Below, piece after piece: positions 26,201 to 35,616 of a stretch of 57,961 bases of DNA. Each line of letters opens with the position of its first letter. Within the stretch, counting starts at the first letter, position 1. Location of the stretch: contig CADBCS010000012.1 in NCBI GenBank assembly GCA_902793195.1, positions 1-57,961 on the forward strand, read 5' to 3'. The notes under the pieces were generated by a model. That model did no database searches, had not been told where the DNA came from, and saw only the letters and a list, made by a program, of their open reading frames with translations. This stretch comes from an uncultured Coriobacteriaceae bacterium (GTDB lineage: Bacteria > Actinomycetota > Coriobacteriia > Coriobacteriales > Atopobiaceae). The translations under genes were made by a program, and so were the position numbers.

Positions 26201-28204
26201 TCAGTACCATCTGCGAGGGGCAGAATATGTCCCCTCCGCCATGGGCATCGCATCCGCAAGGTTGGCAAACGCGGCAACACCCGCGCCGTTCGCGAACATG
26301 CCAAGGAAGTCGGGGCCAAGCGTTCTTTGGAGCGAGACCATCTGCTCGAGCTTGTCCTCGCGCATCCCTTGGGGAACCCCAACGGGCAGCAGGTTGCCTT
26401 TGTCGACCGTGCCCTCCTTGGCGGGTATGAGCCGCACGTCGACGAGCTTGCCTGCGTGCTCGACGGGCGCAATCGTGAACTCGCGCCCGCGGATGCCCTG
26501 GATCTGGATGCTCATCACGTCGACCTTGCCGCTCGTTGTGTGGGGCAGCTCGTCAACGATCACGCACATCCAGGGCAAGGCGTTTCTCGCTACGGCTCCG
26601 TTGCCCGCGTAGGCCGATCTCAGTGCCCTGCGCACCACGTCCGCCTCGTCACCTGCGCCCCGCTCGACCCTCGCGTAGAGTGCGGGAATGGTGTCATGCA
26701 AGAGCACCTTCTCGTAGGCGCCCACGATTGCGCACTCTGCGATTCCCGCCTGCTCCGCAAGGGCGTTCTCCACAACGCCCGTATCGAACGTCACGCCCTC
26801 GTTATTTACAAATAGGCGATTGGCACGACCCACAAAGAAGAGGTCGCCAGCTTCGTTCGTGCGCACGAGGTCGTTGGTGCACACATAGGACGCACCCTCG
26901 ATCTGCTCCAGCTCAAAGAGCACCTGTTCCCCCAGACGTCCGCTGCTGTTGGTGGGCGAGCTGAGGTACAGCGTGCCGACGTGCGGCACGCCGTCGATGG
27001 CATGGAACTCGCCTGTCTCCTCGTCGCGAATGCGTACGGAGACACCCTCGAGTGGCCGTCCGATGCCATGGTCGACCTCGCCAAATGTCGCCAGCGTGTT
27101 TGCGGCGCCACATTCCGAGAGGCCATAGCCGTTGAGAATCTGGGGATCGCCTCCATGTGCGCGAATGAACTCACGCACATGCTCCATCTGGCTCACGGAC
27201 GTGGGACCTCCGCCGAATACGACCATCCGGAGGCTGGATAGGTCGAGACTCTTGGCCCTTGGGTCATCCATTGCGTCCTCAAACATCTGGTATGGCCCAA
27301 ACAGGGCACTTACCTCGTACTTCCCAATGTTGAGCAAAACGTCGGCCTCGGGCACGCAATCCATCACTCCGTGGTACAGCCGCAGCGTGACACCAAACGC
27401 AAGCGACAGATACACAATGTTCACCATTCCAGTGGAAAACGATATGGGCAGATTCCACAAGACCGTACCGCCCTCGCGCACTGGGGAGAACCGCTCGTCG
27501 GTGAGCATGCGTGCGGCGGTGGTGTTGAGCGCCACGTCCGAGAGCGGAATGGGCTTGTGCGTGCCCTTGGTGGTGCCCGACGAGTGTACGATGACCGCGG
27601 CGTCGTCGTTGGTGCCGCTGCCGTACGCGACGGGAGTGGCCGCGTATCTTGCCAACAGGTCTCTCATAAGCAGCACGCCGGGCATGGTCCTTATTTGTTG
27701 GAGGTTGTGCATGAGCATGCTCTGGGCGCGCGCGTTGGGGCAGGGCGTCTGCATGCTGGTCTCAACCACGATTATGTGCCGCAAGCCAACTTCCGGTCGA
27801 TGCAAGAGGATGGTGCGGAGCACGTCGGGGCGCACGATGGTGTCGGGCAGCACGAGGTCGGTTATGCCCTCGACCTCGACTGCCCTCAGGATCCACTTTG
27901 GCACGACGAGGTCTTCGGCCGTTATCGCCGACATCGACACGCCGAGCATGTTGAGCGCGAGGAACGCAAAGACCGTCTTTACCGACAGGGAGCACACCAC
28001 GCCCACGCGCGAGCCGTTGGCCTCGGTTATGCCAAGCGCGCTGAACACCTCGGCATAGCGATCCTGCCACCTAAAGAGCTGCCGGTAGGTGTAGTCTCGA
28101 TCGACGTCGGCGACGGCGACGGCATCGAGCCGCTCGTTACCCTCGATTTGAGCACGGATGAACTGCCATGCCTTCTGGTCAACCGAGATGCCTTCGACTG
28201 TCAT
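26201..28204 (-). CDS. Class I adenylate-forming enzyme (stand-alone)
   Basis: 667 aa. ANL-superfamily motifs are complete: phosphate loop VIVHSSGTTKGTHKPI (about residues 200-215), NGYGLSECGAA (aromatic/acid motif), TNDLV in place of the usual TGD, VGRANRLFVNNEGV (hinge), and the catalytic lysine in TTSGKVDV near residue 585. It should activate a carboxylic acid as an acyl-adenylate; no carrier domain or thioester partner is fused. About 60 extra residues at the C-terminus are not part of the fold. It is the last gene of the minus-strand operon, 23 bp after the fusion gene. It shares the same unusual N-terminus (YTYRQLFRWQDRYAEVFSALG) with the two upstream paralogues. Confidence 0.88.
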   Translation of the reverse strand: MTVEGISVDQKAWQFIRAQIEGNERLDAVAVADVDRDYTYRQLFRWQDRYAEVFSALGITEANGSRVGVVCSLSVKTVFAFLALNMLGVSMSAITAEDLVVPKWILRAVEVEGITDLVLPDTIVRPDVLRTILLHRPEVGLRHIIVVETSMQTPCPNARAQSMLMHNLQQIRTMPGVLLMRDLLARYAATPVAYGSGTNDDAAVIVHSSGTTKGTHKPIPLSDVALNTTAARMLTDERFSPVREGGTVLWNLPISFSTGMVNIVYLSLAFGVTLRLYHGVMDCVPEADVLLNIGKYEVSALFGPYQMFEDAMDDPRAKSLDLSSLRMVVFGGGPTSVSQMEHVREFIRAHGGDPQILNGYGLSECGAANTLATFGEVDHGIGRPLEGVSVRIRDEETGEFHAIDGVPHVGTLYLSSPTNSSGRLGEQVLFELEQIEGASYVCTNDLVRTNEAGDLFFVGRANRLFVNNEGVTFDTGVVENALAEQAGIAECAIVGAYEKVLLHDTIPALYARVERGAGDEADVVRRALRSAYAGNGAVARNALPWMCVIVDELPHTTSGKVDVMSIQIQGIRGREFTIAPVEHAGKLVDVRLIPAKEGTVDKGNLLPVGVPQGMREDKLEQMVSLQRTLGPDFLGMFANGAGVAAFANLADAMPMAEGTYSAPRRWY

Positions 28205-28227
28205 GTTCCTCGCCTTCCTGTACGCAA

Positions 28228-31083
28228 TCAGTTTGTCTGCCGCATCTGGGCGCGCCGGAGCGGGTCTAGCTCCTCGGGAAGTCCCGCCCAGGTACCGGGG
28301 ACGTTAGTCACTGGGACCAGATTCACGTCGGTGAGCCTGTTTCCCACGTATGTGGGCACCACCCTGTAGCGGTCACCCTTAACGTCTCCGGTCATGATTT
28401 GGTGAACGTCCACCTTGCCGGTTTGCGTGCGTGGGATGTCGGAGCATATTACGCACTGGCCGGGAAGGTTGGTGTGGGAGATGTTGCCCTCATGCACGAA
28501 CGACCCCACCAATGCGTCGTGGAGTATCCGTAGGGCAACAGCACCTTGGGCGGTGCAGGTCACATACAGCACGGGGACCGTGTCGTGAATGAACTTGTCG
28601 TACTCGCCGGCAAGTCCTGCGGCCACGATGCCGGGCTGCTTGGTTATGGCGGTCTCCACCAGACCCGCATCAAAGCGCACACCCTCGTTGTTCACAAAGA
28701 ACTTGTTCATGCGACCCACGTAGGTGAGGCTGCCGTCCTCGTTGAGCTCCACGAGGTCGTACGTGTTGAGCCAGCGCTTGCCATCGATCTCGTCAACAGA
28801 GAAGAACTCGACGTCGCCTATCCGTCCCGAGCTCAGCGAGGGGGTGCTCACGAACAGCACGCCGCGGCGCGGTCCCTCGCTCAGGTCGTGATAGGTACCG
28901 TCCTCCTCATCCATGAGGCGTACCTCCACGCCGGGCAGGGGATAGCCAATGGTGTCGTCGTCGCGGTCCGCGCCCGAGATGATGATTGCGCCGCCCACCT
29001 CGGAGAGGCCGTAGCCGTTGACGATGCGAGCCTCGCTGCCACACTTGTGCAGGAACTCATTGAGGCGTTGCCGCTCGCTTGCCGACAGGTAGTCGCCACC
29101 GACGATGGGCATCCTGATGCTCGACAGATTGGGGCGCACGCGCTCTTTGGAATACAGGTCCAACAAGAAAGGCGACACGAGTGCGTAGTTCACCCCGTAG
29201 TGCGCAAACGCCTTGGACATATGTGGGTTCGCGATGGCAAGGGGAACGGTCGCGACCTGGGCACCGAGCGCGAGCGGAAGATGGAGCATGTCGACCATGG
29301 CATAGGAGCCGGAGAGGTCCATGTTGAGGAGACAGACGTCGCCTGGGCCCACGTCGTTGGTAATCTCGGAGCGCATGACGCGGCATGCGGCCTCGTTGAG
29401 CCCGAAGTCGGAGAGTGGAATGGGCTTGTGTATGCCGTTGGTGGTTCCCGAGGTGTGTACCACGACGGCCGCGTCGTCGTTCTCGCCCGTGGCATAGGCA
29501 ATCGGCGTCGCATCGTACTTCCTCAGGAGGTCGTCCATAAACAGAAGCCCCTGCGTCCGCTTGAGCGCGAGGTAGCTCTGCGTGCAGAAGGCTTCGATCC
29601 TGTCGTCACCCATACGGCCGCCGTAGGGACTCTTCATAACGATGATGTTGCGCAGACCCAGGCGCTCACGCTCGGAAAGCAAGCGCGTTACGAGGGGAGG
29701 CTGGGCATACAGGTCCGATATAACGAGGTCGGTGATCTTCTCGCGATCGATGCACGTAAAGAGTCCCTCTACGTCGAGTAGCTCCAGGGGCGAGAGCATG
29801 CTCACCGATGCGCCCACCATGTTGAGCCCATAGAAGGCGAAGGAGGGTTCCAGGGCGTTGACGCCAAGCACGCCCACGCGCGACCCCGCCGCCTCGCCAA
29901 TGCCGAGCGCGGAGTAGACCTCGGCGAATCGCTCCCACTTCCTAAACATCTGCCGGTAGGTGTAGGTCCTGCGGTTGTCGCGCAGAGCCACCGCCTCGAG
30001 TCGCTCGTTGCTTATGGAGTTGAGCTCGTGGATGAGCTTCCAGCTCTTCTGCTCGGTAATCTCGCGGCTCTCCATGCGCTCTTCGATGCGCGCACGACGC
30101 TCCCGCTGCTCGTTCTTGACCGTGTAACTGAGGATTCTTGCGTTGGCCTGCTCCTCGAACCACGCAAGCATTCGGTCGATGGCGTCGATGCTCTTGGGAT
30201 GGGTGGGTTCGGTGCTCATAAACGCATGGCCGAGCTCGGCCTCACCATAATAGATGAGCTTTGTGGTCTTGCCGGCCTCCTTGAGGGCCTTGTGGTACAT
30301 GATCGAGTAGTTGTTAAGAAAGTCGCCGCGACTCGTGACCATAAACGTTGGCGGGAGGTTTCGCACGATCTCGTGGTGCTCGGGGTTCATGAGCTCGAGG
30401 AACTCCGGGCTCGTCGCGCTGCTGCCATAGAACTGGTCGGAGAGCAGGAAACCCAGGGGATCGTTGAGGTTGGTGTAGAACATGCCGGAAATGAGCCCGA
30501 GGGCGCGAAACACCATGTGGGTCGGCTCGTATCCGATGGTCTTCTGAAGTCGCTTGGAGTACTTCATTGCTGCCGTGTAGATGGCGAGATAGGCACCCGC
30601 GCTGTCCGCCGTGAGGAATATCCTGTCGTAGTTCACGTCGAACTTCACCAGGTGCCTGCCTATGGCGTCCATGCCCGCGCACACGTCGTCAAGCTGCTCG
30701 CTCACGTTGGCACGTGGCGCCAGACGGTACTCGATGCTAAAGACGATGTAGCCGCGGGAGGCAAGAACGTGGCCGAAGGCGCGCGACATCTTGCGATCGC
30801 CCACTACCAAGCCACCGCCATGGATGTTCACGATCACGGGCAACTCTTCGCCCTCTTCTCCCTTGGGCGCGAAGACGTCCATGGCAAGGGCCACCTCGGC
30901 CTTGTTCATGTAGGCGCGGTTGAGATACTCCGTCACCTCGTATTTGCTTCCGGGTATGTTGTCTGGGTCGTACTGCAAGCTCCCCGCCGCATCCTCGATG
31001 CCTTCTCCCTGGATGCGCTCCAGTATTATGCGAACGAGCTCGCGACGGATGGACTTGTCAAGGTCGGCTTTTCCGTTAAACAT
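28228..31083 (-). CDS. Alpha/beta hydrolase-adenylate-forming enzyme fusion
   Basis: 951 aa from ATG 31083, which has GAGGACTAG upstream; longer frames overlap the neighbouring gene. Residues about 60-320 are a hormone-sensitive-lipase-type hydrolase: oxyanion motif NIHGGGLVVGDRK, nucleophile TADSAGAYL, an acidic SRGDFLNN, and ELGHAF with the catalytic His. After a charged linker (about 325-350) comes a full ANL domain: VVVHTSGTTNGIHKPI, NGYGLSEVGGA, YVGRMNKFFVNNEGVRFD, and QTGKVD with the catalytic lysine. The combination suggests an acid released by the hydrolase is adenylated by the same chain, or that an acyl-adenylate intermediate is handed over (inference). Five bases follow the upstream paralogue's stop, so the genes are coupled. 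Confidence 0.88.
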   Translation of the reverse strand: MFNGKADLDKSIRRELVRIILERIQGEGIEDAAGSLQYDPDNIPGSKYEVTEYLNRAYMNKAEVALAMDVFAPKGEEGEELPVIVNIHGGGLVVGDRKMSRAFGHVLASRGYIVFSIEYRLAPRANVSEQLDDVCAGMDAIGRHLVKFDVNYDRIFLTADSAGAYLAIYTAAMKYSKRLQKTIGYEPTHMVFRALGLISGMFYTNLNDPLGFLLSDQFYGSSATSPEFLELMNPEHHEIVRNLPPTFMVTSRGDFLNNYSIMYHKALKEAGKTTKLIYYGEAELGHAFMSTEPTHPKSIDAIDRMLAWFEEQANARILSYTVKNEQRERRARIEERMESREITEQKSWKLIHELNSISNERLEAVALRDNRRTYTYRQMFRKWERFAEVYSALGIGEAAGSRVGVLGVNALEPSFAFYGLNMVGASVSMLSPLELLDVEGLFTCIDREKITDLVISDLYAQPPLVTRLLSERERLGLRNIIVMKSPYGGRMGDDRIEAFCTQSYLALKRTQGLLFMDDLLRKYDATPIAYATGENDDAAVVVHTSGTTNGIHKPIPLSDFGLNEAACRVMRSEITNDVGPGDVCLLNMDLSGSYAMVDMLHLPLALGAQVATVPLAIANPHMSKAFAHYGVNYALVSPFLLDLYSKERVRPNLSSIRMPIVGGDYLSASERQRLNEFLHKCGSEARIVNGYGLSEVGGAIIISGADRDDDTIGYPLPGVEVRLMDEEDGTYHDLSEGPRRGVLFVSTPSLSSGRIGDVEFFSVDEIDGKRWLNTYDLVELNEDGSLTYVGRMNKFFVNNEGVRFDAGLVETAITKQPGIVAAGLAGEYDKFIHDTVPVLYVTCTAQGAVALRILHDALVGSFVHEGNISHTNLPGQCVICSDIPRTQTGKVDVHQIMTGDVKGDRYRVVPTYVGNRLTDVNLVPVTNVPGTWAGLPEELDPLRRAQMRQTN

Positions 31084-31088
31084 GGCGA

Positions 31089-33845
31089 CTAGTCCTCGTA
31101 GAAGTAGTCCGTGTTCGTGGAGCCAAAAAGGCTCCCAAGCAGACTGCCAAGGTAGTTGTTGGTAGGCAGCATCCCCACGCCGGGCGCCTGTTGCATAGGT
31201 TGCGCGGGCATGGGTATCTGCTGGCACCCAAAGCCCGGCATGAATGCGGCGGGAGTGGCGGGTTGCGCGTCGTCGCTGGGAGCCTGCCCGTCTTCGCCGT
31301 CCTGATCCGGCTGGTCGGCTTGGGAATCGGCCTTTGGTTGGGTTGCGGCTCGTGCCGCCTCGCTTTGTGCAAGCATGTTCTGAAGAAGGGCTATTGCGTT
31401 CTTGAGGGCGTTCTCGTACAGCTCATACGGCTGCGGAGCAGGGGCGAACGGGGGCTGTGCGCCCTGCTGTGCGGGATTTGGCCCGTTGGGGGCAGGCTGC
31501 CCAAAGAAGGGCGCGACAAACGGAACGGTCGGCATGGGTTGCTGCTGGGCACCGGGTGTCTGCTGTGGGGTTTGGGTGCCAGGCGCCTGCGAGAAGGGAA
31601 ATACGGGGATGAAGGACGGGGTCGCCTGCTGCCCAAACGGCATCTGGAACTGAGGCATTGCCTGCTGCGCGGATGGGTCCTGCGGACCGAACGGCATCTG
31701 GCACTGCGGCATCGCCTGCTGCGCGCTTGGCGCCTGCTGCCCAAACGGCATTTGGAACTGAGGCATTGCCTGCTGCGCGGATGGGTCTTGCGAACCGAAC
31801 GGCATCTGGAACGGTGGCATGGGGAACACCATGCCCTGCGGGGCCTGCGTCGGATTCATTTGCTGGGCGAACTGTTTCATGCTTGTGACTCCTCTCTCGA
31901 GTGCTTTCCTTTTTTGCTGGGTGTTACCTGTGGTATACCAATCGTGGGCGCCTGGTATAAACCAGAGCACCATTTGCGCATAGGTCAGTTCCATCTGGTC
32001 AAGCTCGTCTGGGAGGCCGGCTTGCAGCATCATTGCGTCTCCGGAGCGGTTGAGCCTCACGTCAACCAGACGTCCGTCCTCGCGTACCGGCGTTACCAGG
32101 AAGCGTGCGCCCTTGCCACCCGACTGCATGGCATGGACGTCCACCTTGCCCATGGCGTTGCGCGGAATAGTGTCCATGAGCACGCATTGGGCGGGCAGGT
32201 TGGTCTTTTGAAAGGCGCCGTCCACGACGAATACCTTTACGAGGGCGTCGCGCACTATGTCGGGCGCCGCCTTTTTTGGTCCCTCCACCTGCACGTGAAG
32301 CACCGGGACCGTATCGTGGATCGTCTTGTCGTAGTGGGGTGCTATGGCGCACGCCCTAATCTGCGACTGCGCCGAGATGGCTCCCTCCACGAGGCCCGCA
32401 TCAAAGCGTATGCCCTCGTTGTTAACAAAAAAGCGATTCATGCGGCCCGCGTGGGTGAGGCTCCCGTCCTCGTTCACACGCACAAGGTCGAAGGTGTTGA
32501 GGTAGGGTTCGCCCTCGACCTCGTCAATGGAAAAGTAGGTCTTGCCGTCAATACGTCCCGAGCTTACGGAGGGCGAGTTAATAAACAGCACGCCGGTGCG
32601 TGGGCCGTCGTCCAGGTTGTAGAAGACGCCCTCGTCCTCGTCGAATATCTTTATCTTTACACCGGGAAGCGGGTAGCCCATGGCGTCGTCGGTGCGGTCG
32701 TCTTGCGCCACGATACAGGCCCCTCCCGCCTCGGAGAGTCCGTATCCAATGGAGATGCCCGTCTTTGCGCCACATCGTCTCATGGTGGCATCGTGGCGCC
32801 GCTTCGCTGCTGGCGAAACGTAGGCCCCTCCCACAAACACGACATCTACGCCCGAGAGGTCGGCCTGGCACGTGTCCAGCGCGTCGAGCGCAAAGGGCGT
32901 GGACAGCAACGCGTTGAGGTCGTAGTACTTCACCGCGTCGAGGAAGCGCGGGTTGAGGCTGTCCAAGAACAACGTGAACACCGTGCCGCCCGCCACCAGT
33001 GGCAGGTGCACCATGTTTACGAGCGCGTAGGTGGCCGAAAGCTCCATGCCAACAAGCATGCGCATGTTGTGATGCAAGAAGCTCCATCTCTCGTGGCGCA
33101 GGATTCGGCGTGCCGCCTCGTTTATGCCAATGTCCGACAAGGGTACGGGTTTGTGGATGCCCTTTGTCGTGCCCGACGTGTGTACAACGAAGGCCGCGTC
33201 ATCCGGTTGCGTGCCGTAGTGGATGGGGTGGCCTGCATGGCGTACGAGCAGTTCGTCCATGAGCTGTGCCCCGGGCAGACGGCGCAAGCCCTCGCGTTGC
33301 ATCGTCGCGTATGAGACCACGATGCGTGGCGTAAAGGGTCCGGCCAGATTGGTGCGCAGAATCACTATGTTGCGGATTCCCATCTGTTCCCGCTTGGACA
33401 TGAGGAAGCGGAGGAAGTCCCTTGGAACAACAAAGTCGGGTAGCACGATGTCGGTAATGTGTTCCTCGGCTACCATGCTCTCCAGACTCTTGGTGTCAAA
33501 GAGGTCCATGAGGGAGAAAATCGAGACCGACGCCCCACACATGTTGAGCGCGTAGAGGGAGATAAGGGGCTCGACAGACGACGTGCCATACAGCAAGACG
33601 CGTGCGTGGTTTGCTCCCGTCATTCCCAACGCGCTAAAGACCTCCGCATAGCGGTCCCACATCCTAAACATCTGTCGGTAGGTGTAGCTGCGGCTGCCAC
33701 CTACCAGCGCGGGGGAGTCCAAGAGCTCGTCGCTTCCTGAGTTCAGCTCCCGTATGAGACGCCAGGACTTCGTGTTGATAACACCGTCGTCGTCCATTAT
33801 CTCACCCAGCGATTGGGTATTTGCCCGGACGTGTGTGTCAGTCAT
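31089..33845 (-). CDS. Adenylate-forming enzyme with repetitive Pro/Gln/Met-rich tail
   Basis: 918 aa. Residues about 20-620 form an ANL enzyme: FVVHTSGTTKGIHKPV, SIGYGLSEAGGA, HAGRMNRFFVNNEGIRFD and catalytic lysine in NAMGKVDVHA. The last 250 residues are low complexity and rich in Pro, Gln, Met and Phe, with four 18-residue repeats around QMPFGxQxPSAQQA (31623-31820), an amphipathic helix (NALKNAIALLQNMLAQ) and an acidic linker. A tail like this could form a multivalent scaffold or bind a surface. ATG 33845 follows GAGG; the in-frame GTG at 33851 is less likely. The 66-bp gap to the upstream hydrolase gene is AT-rich (TATATG and TATGCACG elements), so an internal promoter is possible. Confidence 0.86.
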   Translation of the reverse strand: MTDTHVRANTQSLGEIMDDDGVINTKSWRLIRELNSGSDELLDSPALVGGSRSYTYRQMFRMWDRYAEVFSALGMTGANHARVLLYGTSSVEPLISLYALNMCGASVSIFSLMDLFDTKSLESMVAEEHITDIVLPDFVVPRDFLRFLMSKREQMGIRNIVILRTNLAGPFTPRIVVSYATMQREGLRRLPGAQLMDELLVRHAGHPIHYGTQPDDAAFVVHTSGTTKGIHKPVPLSDIGINEAARRILRHERWSFLHHNMRMLVGMELSATYALVNMVHLPLVAGGTVFTLFLDSLNPRFLDAVKYYDLNALLSTPFALDALDTCQADLSGVDVVFVGGAYVSPAAKRRHDATMRRCGAKTGISIGYGLSEAGGACIVAQDDRTDDAMGYPLPGVKIKIFDEDEGVFYNLDDGPRTGVLFINSPSVSSGRIDGKTYFSIDEVEGEPYLNTFDLVRVNEDGSLTHAGRMNRFFVNNEGIRFDAGLVEGAISAQSQIRACAIAPHYDKTIHDTVPVLHVQVEGPKKAAPDIVRDALVKVFVVDGAFQKTNLPAQCVLMDTIPRNAMGKVDVHAMQSGGKGARFLVTPVREDGRLVDVRLNRSGDAMMLQAGLPDELDQMELTYAQMVLWFIPGAHDWYTTGNTQQKRKALERGVTSMKQFAQQMNPTQAPQGMVFPMPPFQMPFGSQDPSAQQAMPQFQMPFGQQAPSAQQAMPQCQMPFGPQDPSAQQAMPQFQMPFGQQATPSFIPVFPFSQAPGTQTPQQTPGAQQQPMPTVPFVAPFFGQPAPNGPNPAQQGAQPPFAPAPQPYELYENALKNAIALLQNMLAQSEAARAATQPKADSQADQPDQDGEDGQAPSDDAQPATPAAFMPGFGCQQIPMPAQPMQQAPGVGMLPTNNYLGSLLGSLFGSTNTDYFYED
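31623..31820 (-). repeat. Four 54-bp tandem repeats in the adenylation-enzyme tail
   Basis: Units of 54 bp (18 codons) begin at 31820, 31766, 31712 and 31658 on the minus strand; the fourth is partial. They encode MPxxQMPFGxQxPSAQQA with few substitutions, and neighbouring units alternate between DP and AP versions. Near-identity at the DNA level implies recent expansion or homogenisation. Confidence 0.85.
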
Positions 33846-33911
33846 AACCACCTCGCAGTCCCATATGATGCATATATGTACTATGCACGTATATGATACT
33901 ACATCGTAAAG

Positions 33912-34802
33912 CTATAGTTCCCTAAACCACGCATCGAGCTCGCCCAGCACCTCTTGGCTTTGTGGCAGGTTGGGTCTGAGGGAGGGGAAGGCATGAGTGA
34001 GCTCCTTACCCTTTTGGTAGTGGATGAGCCGATGGGCGTGTCCTGCCATCGCGAGCGACCGGTTGTAGCGCAGCGTGTACGATTTGAGAAAGTCCATCCC
34101 GCTCGTCACCATCAACACGGGTGGCAGGTGCGACTCCACACGGGGGTCCTCGGGATTCATGAGCTGCATGAACGTTTTGTCGCGCAGGCGCTCTCCATAG
34201 AGGTCGCGGCGATACACGAGTCCAAGGGGATCATTGGCGGTCGTGTAGAACATGCCCCCAAAGCACGCGAGGCCGCGTACGGACAGCTTAGGTGCCTCGA
34301 TGGCAAGGGCCTCGCACAGCTGGGGTGAGTCCAGGAGCGCGGTTGCGTAGAGAGCCAAATACGCGCCGGCGCTCTCTCCAATTATCAGCACGCGTGACAA
34401 GTCTCCACCAACCTCGTCCGCATGGCCCGCAACGTACGAGAGGCAGGCACACACGTCGGCGATCGTTTGGGGGCCATCCGCCTCGTCGATGAGGCGATAG
34501 TCGGGAACGAACACCACGTAACCCTTTTTGGCCACAAGCTCGGCGTACGGACGGTTTGTCTTTCGGTCACCCACAAACAGACCACCGCCGTGTACGAATA
34601 CGGCAATGGGCAGGGGGTCTGTGGTCGTGTCCGCCGGACGATAGACGTCGGCTTCGAGCAGCGTTCCATCCGCGCCTTCGTAGGCGAGGTCGGCAATGCA
34701 GATGAGGTCGTCGGGCACGGGGTAATCGGCGCTCTCCATGCTGACTACCTTGGACACCTTGTTCCTTCCCTGAGTGCTCAGCCAACGGAGTATGGGGTTC
34801 AT
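33912..34802 (-). CDS. Alpha/beta hydrolase of HSL type
   Basis: 296 aa. The hormone-sensitive-lipase motifs are intact: VFVHGGGLFVGDRK, GESAGAYLALY (Ser about residue 146), FGGMFYTTANDPLGL, SGMDFLKSY, and ELTHAFPS with the catalytic His. It is a stand-alone paralogue of the hydrolase domain in the fusion gene at 28228 (same HGGGLxVGDRK, SAGAYLAxY and NDPLGxx segments). It has no signal peptide. It is the first gene of the minus-strand operon of adenylate-forming enzymes and faces the plus-strand NTF2-like gene at 35051 across a 248-bp divergent promoter region. Substrate unknown; an ester or thioester of an acid used by the neighbouring ligases is the natural guess. Confidence 0.88.
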   Translation of the reverse strand: MNPILRWLSTQGRNKVSKVVSMESADYPVPDDLICIADLAYEGADGTLLEADVYRPADTTTDPLPIAVFVHGGGLFVGDRKTNRPYAELVAKKGYVVFVPDYRLIDEADGPQTIADVCACLSYVAGHADEVGGDLSRVLIIGESAGAYLALYATALLDSPQLCEALAIEAPKLSVRGLACFGGMFYTTANDPLGLVYRRDLYGERLRDKTFMQLMNPEDPRVESHLPPVLMVTSGMDFLKSYTLRYNRSLAMAGHAHRLIHYQKGKELTHAFPSLRPNLPQSQEVLGELDAWFREL

Positions 34803-34971
34803 GCGACCTCTCCCTTCGAAAGACGATTCGGCGGCGCGTTGGGAACGGTTCCGTCCGTCGCACCGTGCATATTCCTAATGTATACGTGCGGAAGGCGAAA
34901 GGCGCGGGCGGGCCATCTTTTTTTGTTAGACGGCAAAACCGAGGTTTGTTAAGTGCCGCTTGGGCAAATGC

Positions 34972-34982
34972 TGGTATACAAT
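34972..34982 (+). promoter_or_regulatory. Extended -10 promoter for the 35051 operon
   Basis: TGGTATACAAT: a TGn extension followed by TATACA/TACAAT, with no good -35 at the usual distance. It lies 68 bp upstream of the ATG at 35051. Confidence 0.4.
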
Positions 34983-35050
34983 CGATGCATCGCGGATACA
35001 TAATATCCCCATAGGTTGACAACAGCACTTGAGGAAGGACGTGACGCAAC

Positions 35051-35482
35051 ATGGCATTTGCAGTGTTTGAGAGATGGAGTCCGGAGCACGCATTGAACAA
35101 CACCTTCGACGACATGAGGGAGTCGGGGCTGGACGGACTGAAGAAGCATCTCACGTCGAACGCCCTTAAGACCGTGGAGAGCGTCGACTCGGTTTCGGGT
35201 AGTCTGGGTGTTGCCATGATCTCGACGGCTGTGATGGGCGGCAACGCAGTGAGTGTGCTGCTCGACAAGCTCTCGGAGTGCGATTGGACCATCAAGGATG
35301 TCATGAAGGGGTCCGATACCACCAAGGCGATCGTTGGCTTTAACTATCAGGACAAGATGATCGGCACCGTTGAGCTGACGATGCTCAAGGAGGACAAGGT
35401 CTGGAAGATTGACAAGCTGTCCAGGCCAAAGTTCGACAAAATTGCGCTGGGCAAGGGAAAGAAGCAGCCTGCAGAGTCATAA
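35051..35482 (+). CDS. Small NTF2-like (DUF4878-type) protein
   Basis: 143 aa, cytoplasmic by sequence (no signal peptide). A helical N-terminus with SPEHALNNTFDDMRES is followed by beta-strands ending KEDKVWKIDKLSRPKFDK, a closing pattern seen in NTF2-like domains that bind small ligands or peptides. The middle has a hydrophobic SLGVAMISTAVMGGNAV stretch that could be buried or membrane-touching. GAGGAAGGA lies about 12 bases upstream of the ATG. It is the first gene of a three-gene plus-strand unit with the two tiny membrane peptides (13 and 4 bp gaps), divergent from the hydrolase-ligase operon, suggesting it serves that pathway. Family assignment is tentative. Confidence 0.7.
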   Translation: MAFAVFERWSPEHALNNTFDDMRESGLDGLKKHLTSNALKTVESVDSVSGSLGVAMISTAVMGGNAVSVLLDKLSECDWTIKDVMKGSDTTKAIVGFNYQDKMIGTVELTMLKEDKVWKIDKLSRPKFDKIALGKGKKQPAES

Positions 35483-35495
35483 GGGGGCACTGGAT

Positions 35496-35612
35496 ATGAA
35501 GAAGAAGACCTTTGGGAAAGAGCTGTTCGTGCTGTGGATCTCGCTCGGCGCGCTGGTTCTGGCAGCCATGTCCCTCAACAAGTCGCTGAATAAGCTCGTG
35601 GGCAAGGAATAG
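35496..35612 (+). CDS. Tiny membrane protein A (38 aa)
   Basis: 38 residues: a basic start (MKKKTFGKEL), one hydrophobic segment of about 18 residues (LWISLGALVLAAMSL) and a basic tail (NKLVGKE). It begins 13 bp after the NTF2-like gene with GGGGG/GGAT upstream. The next frame encodes a related peptide with the pattern KKxxLGK/RxLxVL...ALVxAAxN, so the two are paralogues. No family recognised; single-pass membrane peptides of this size can act as small subunits of transporters or enzymes. Confidence 0.65.
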   Translation: MKKKTFGKELFVLWISLGALVLAAMSLNKSLNKLVGKE

Positions 35613-35616
35613 GGTT

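Noticed and set aside
28228..31083. NRPS module
   Set aside because: There is no carrier, condensation or thioesterase domain; the ligases are stand-alone or joined only to a lipase-type hydrolase.
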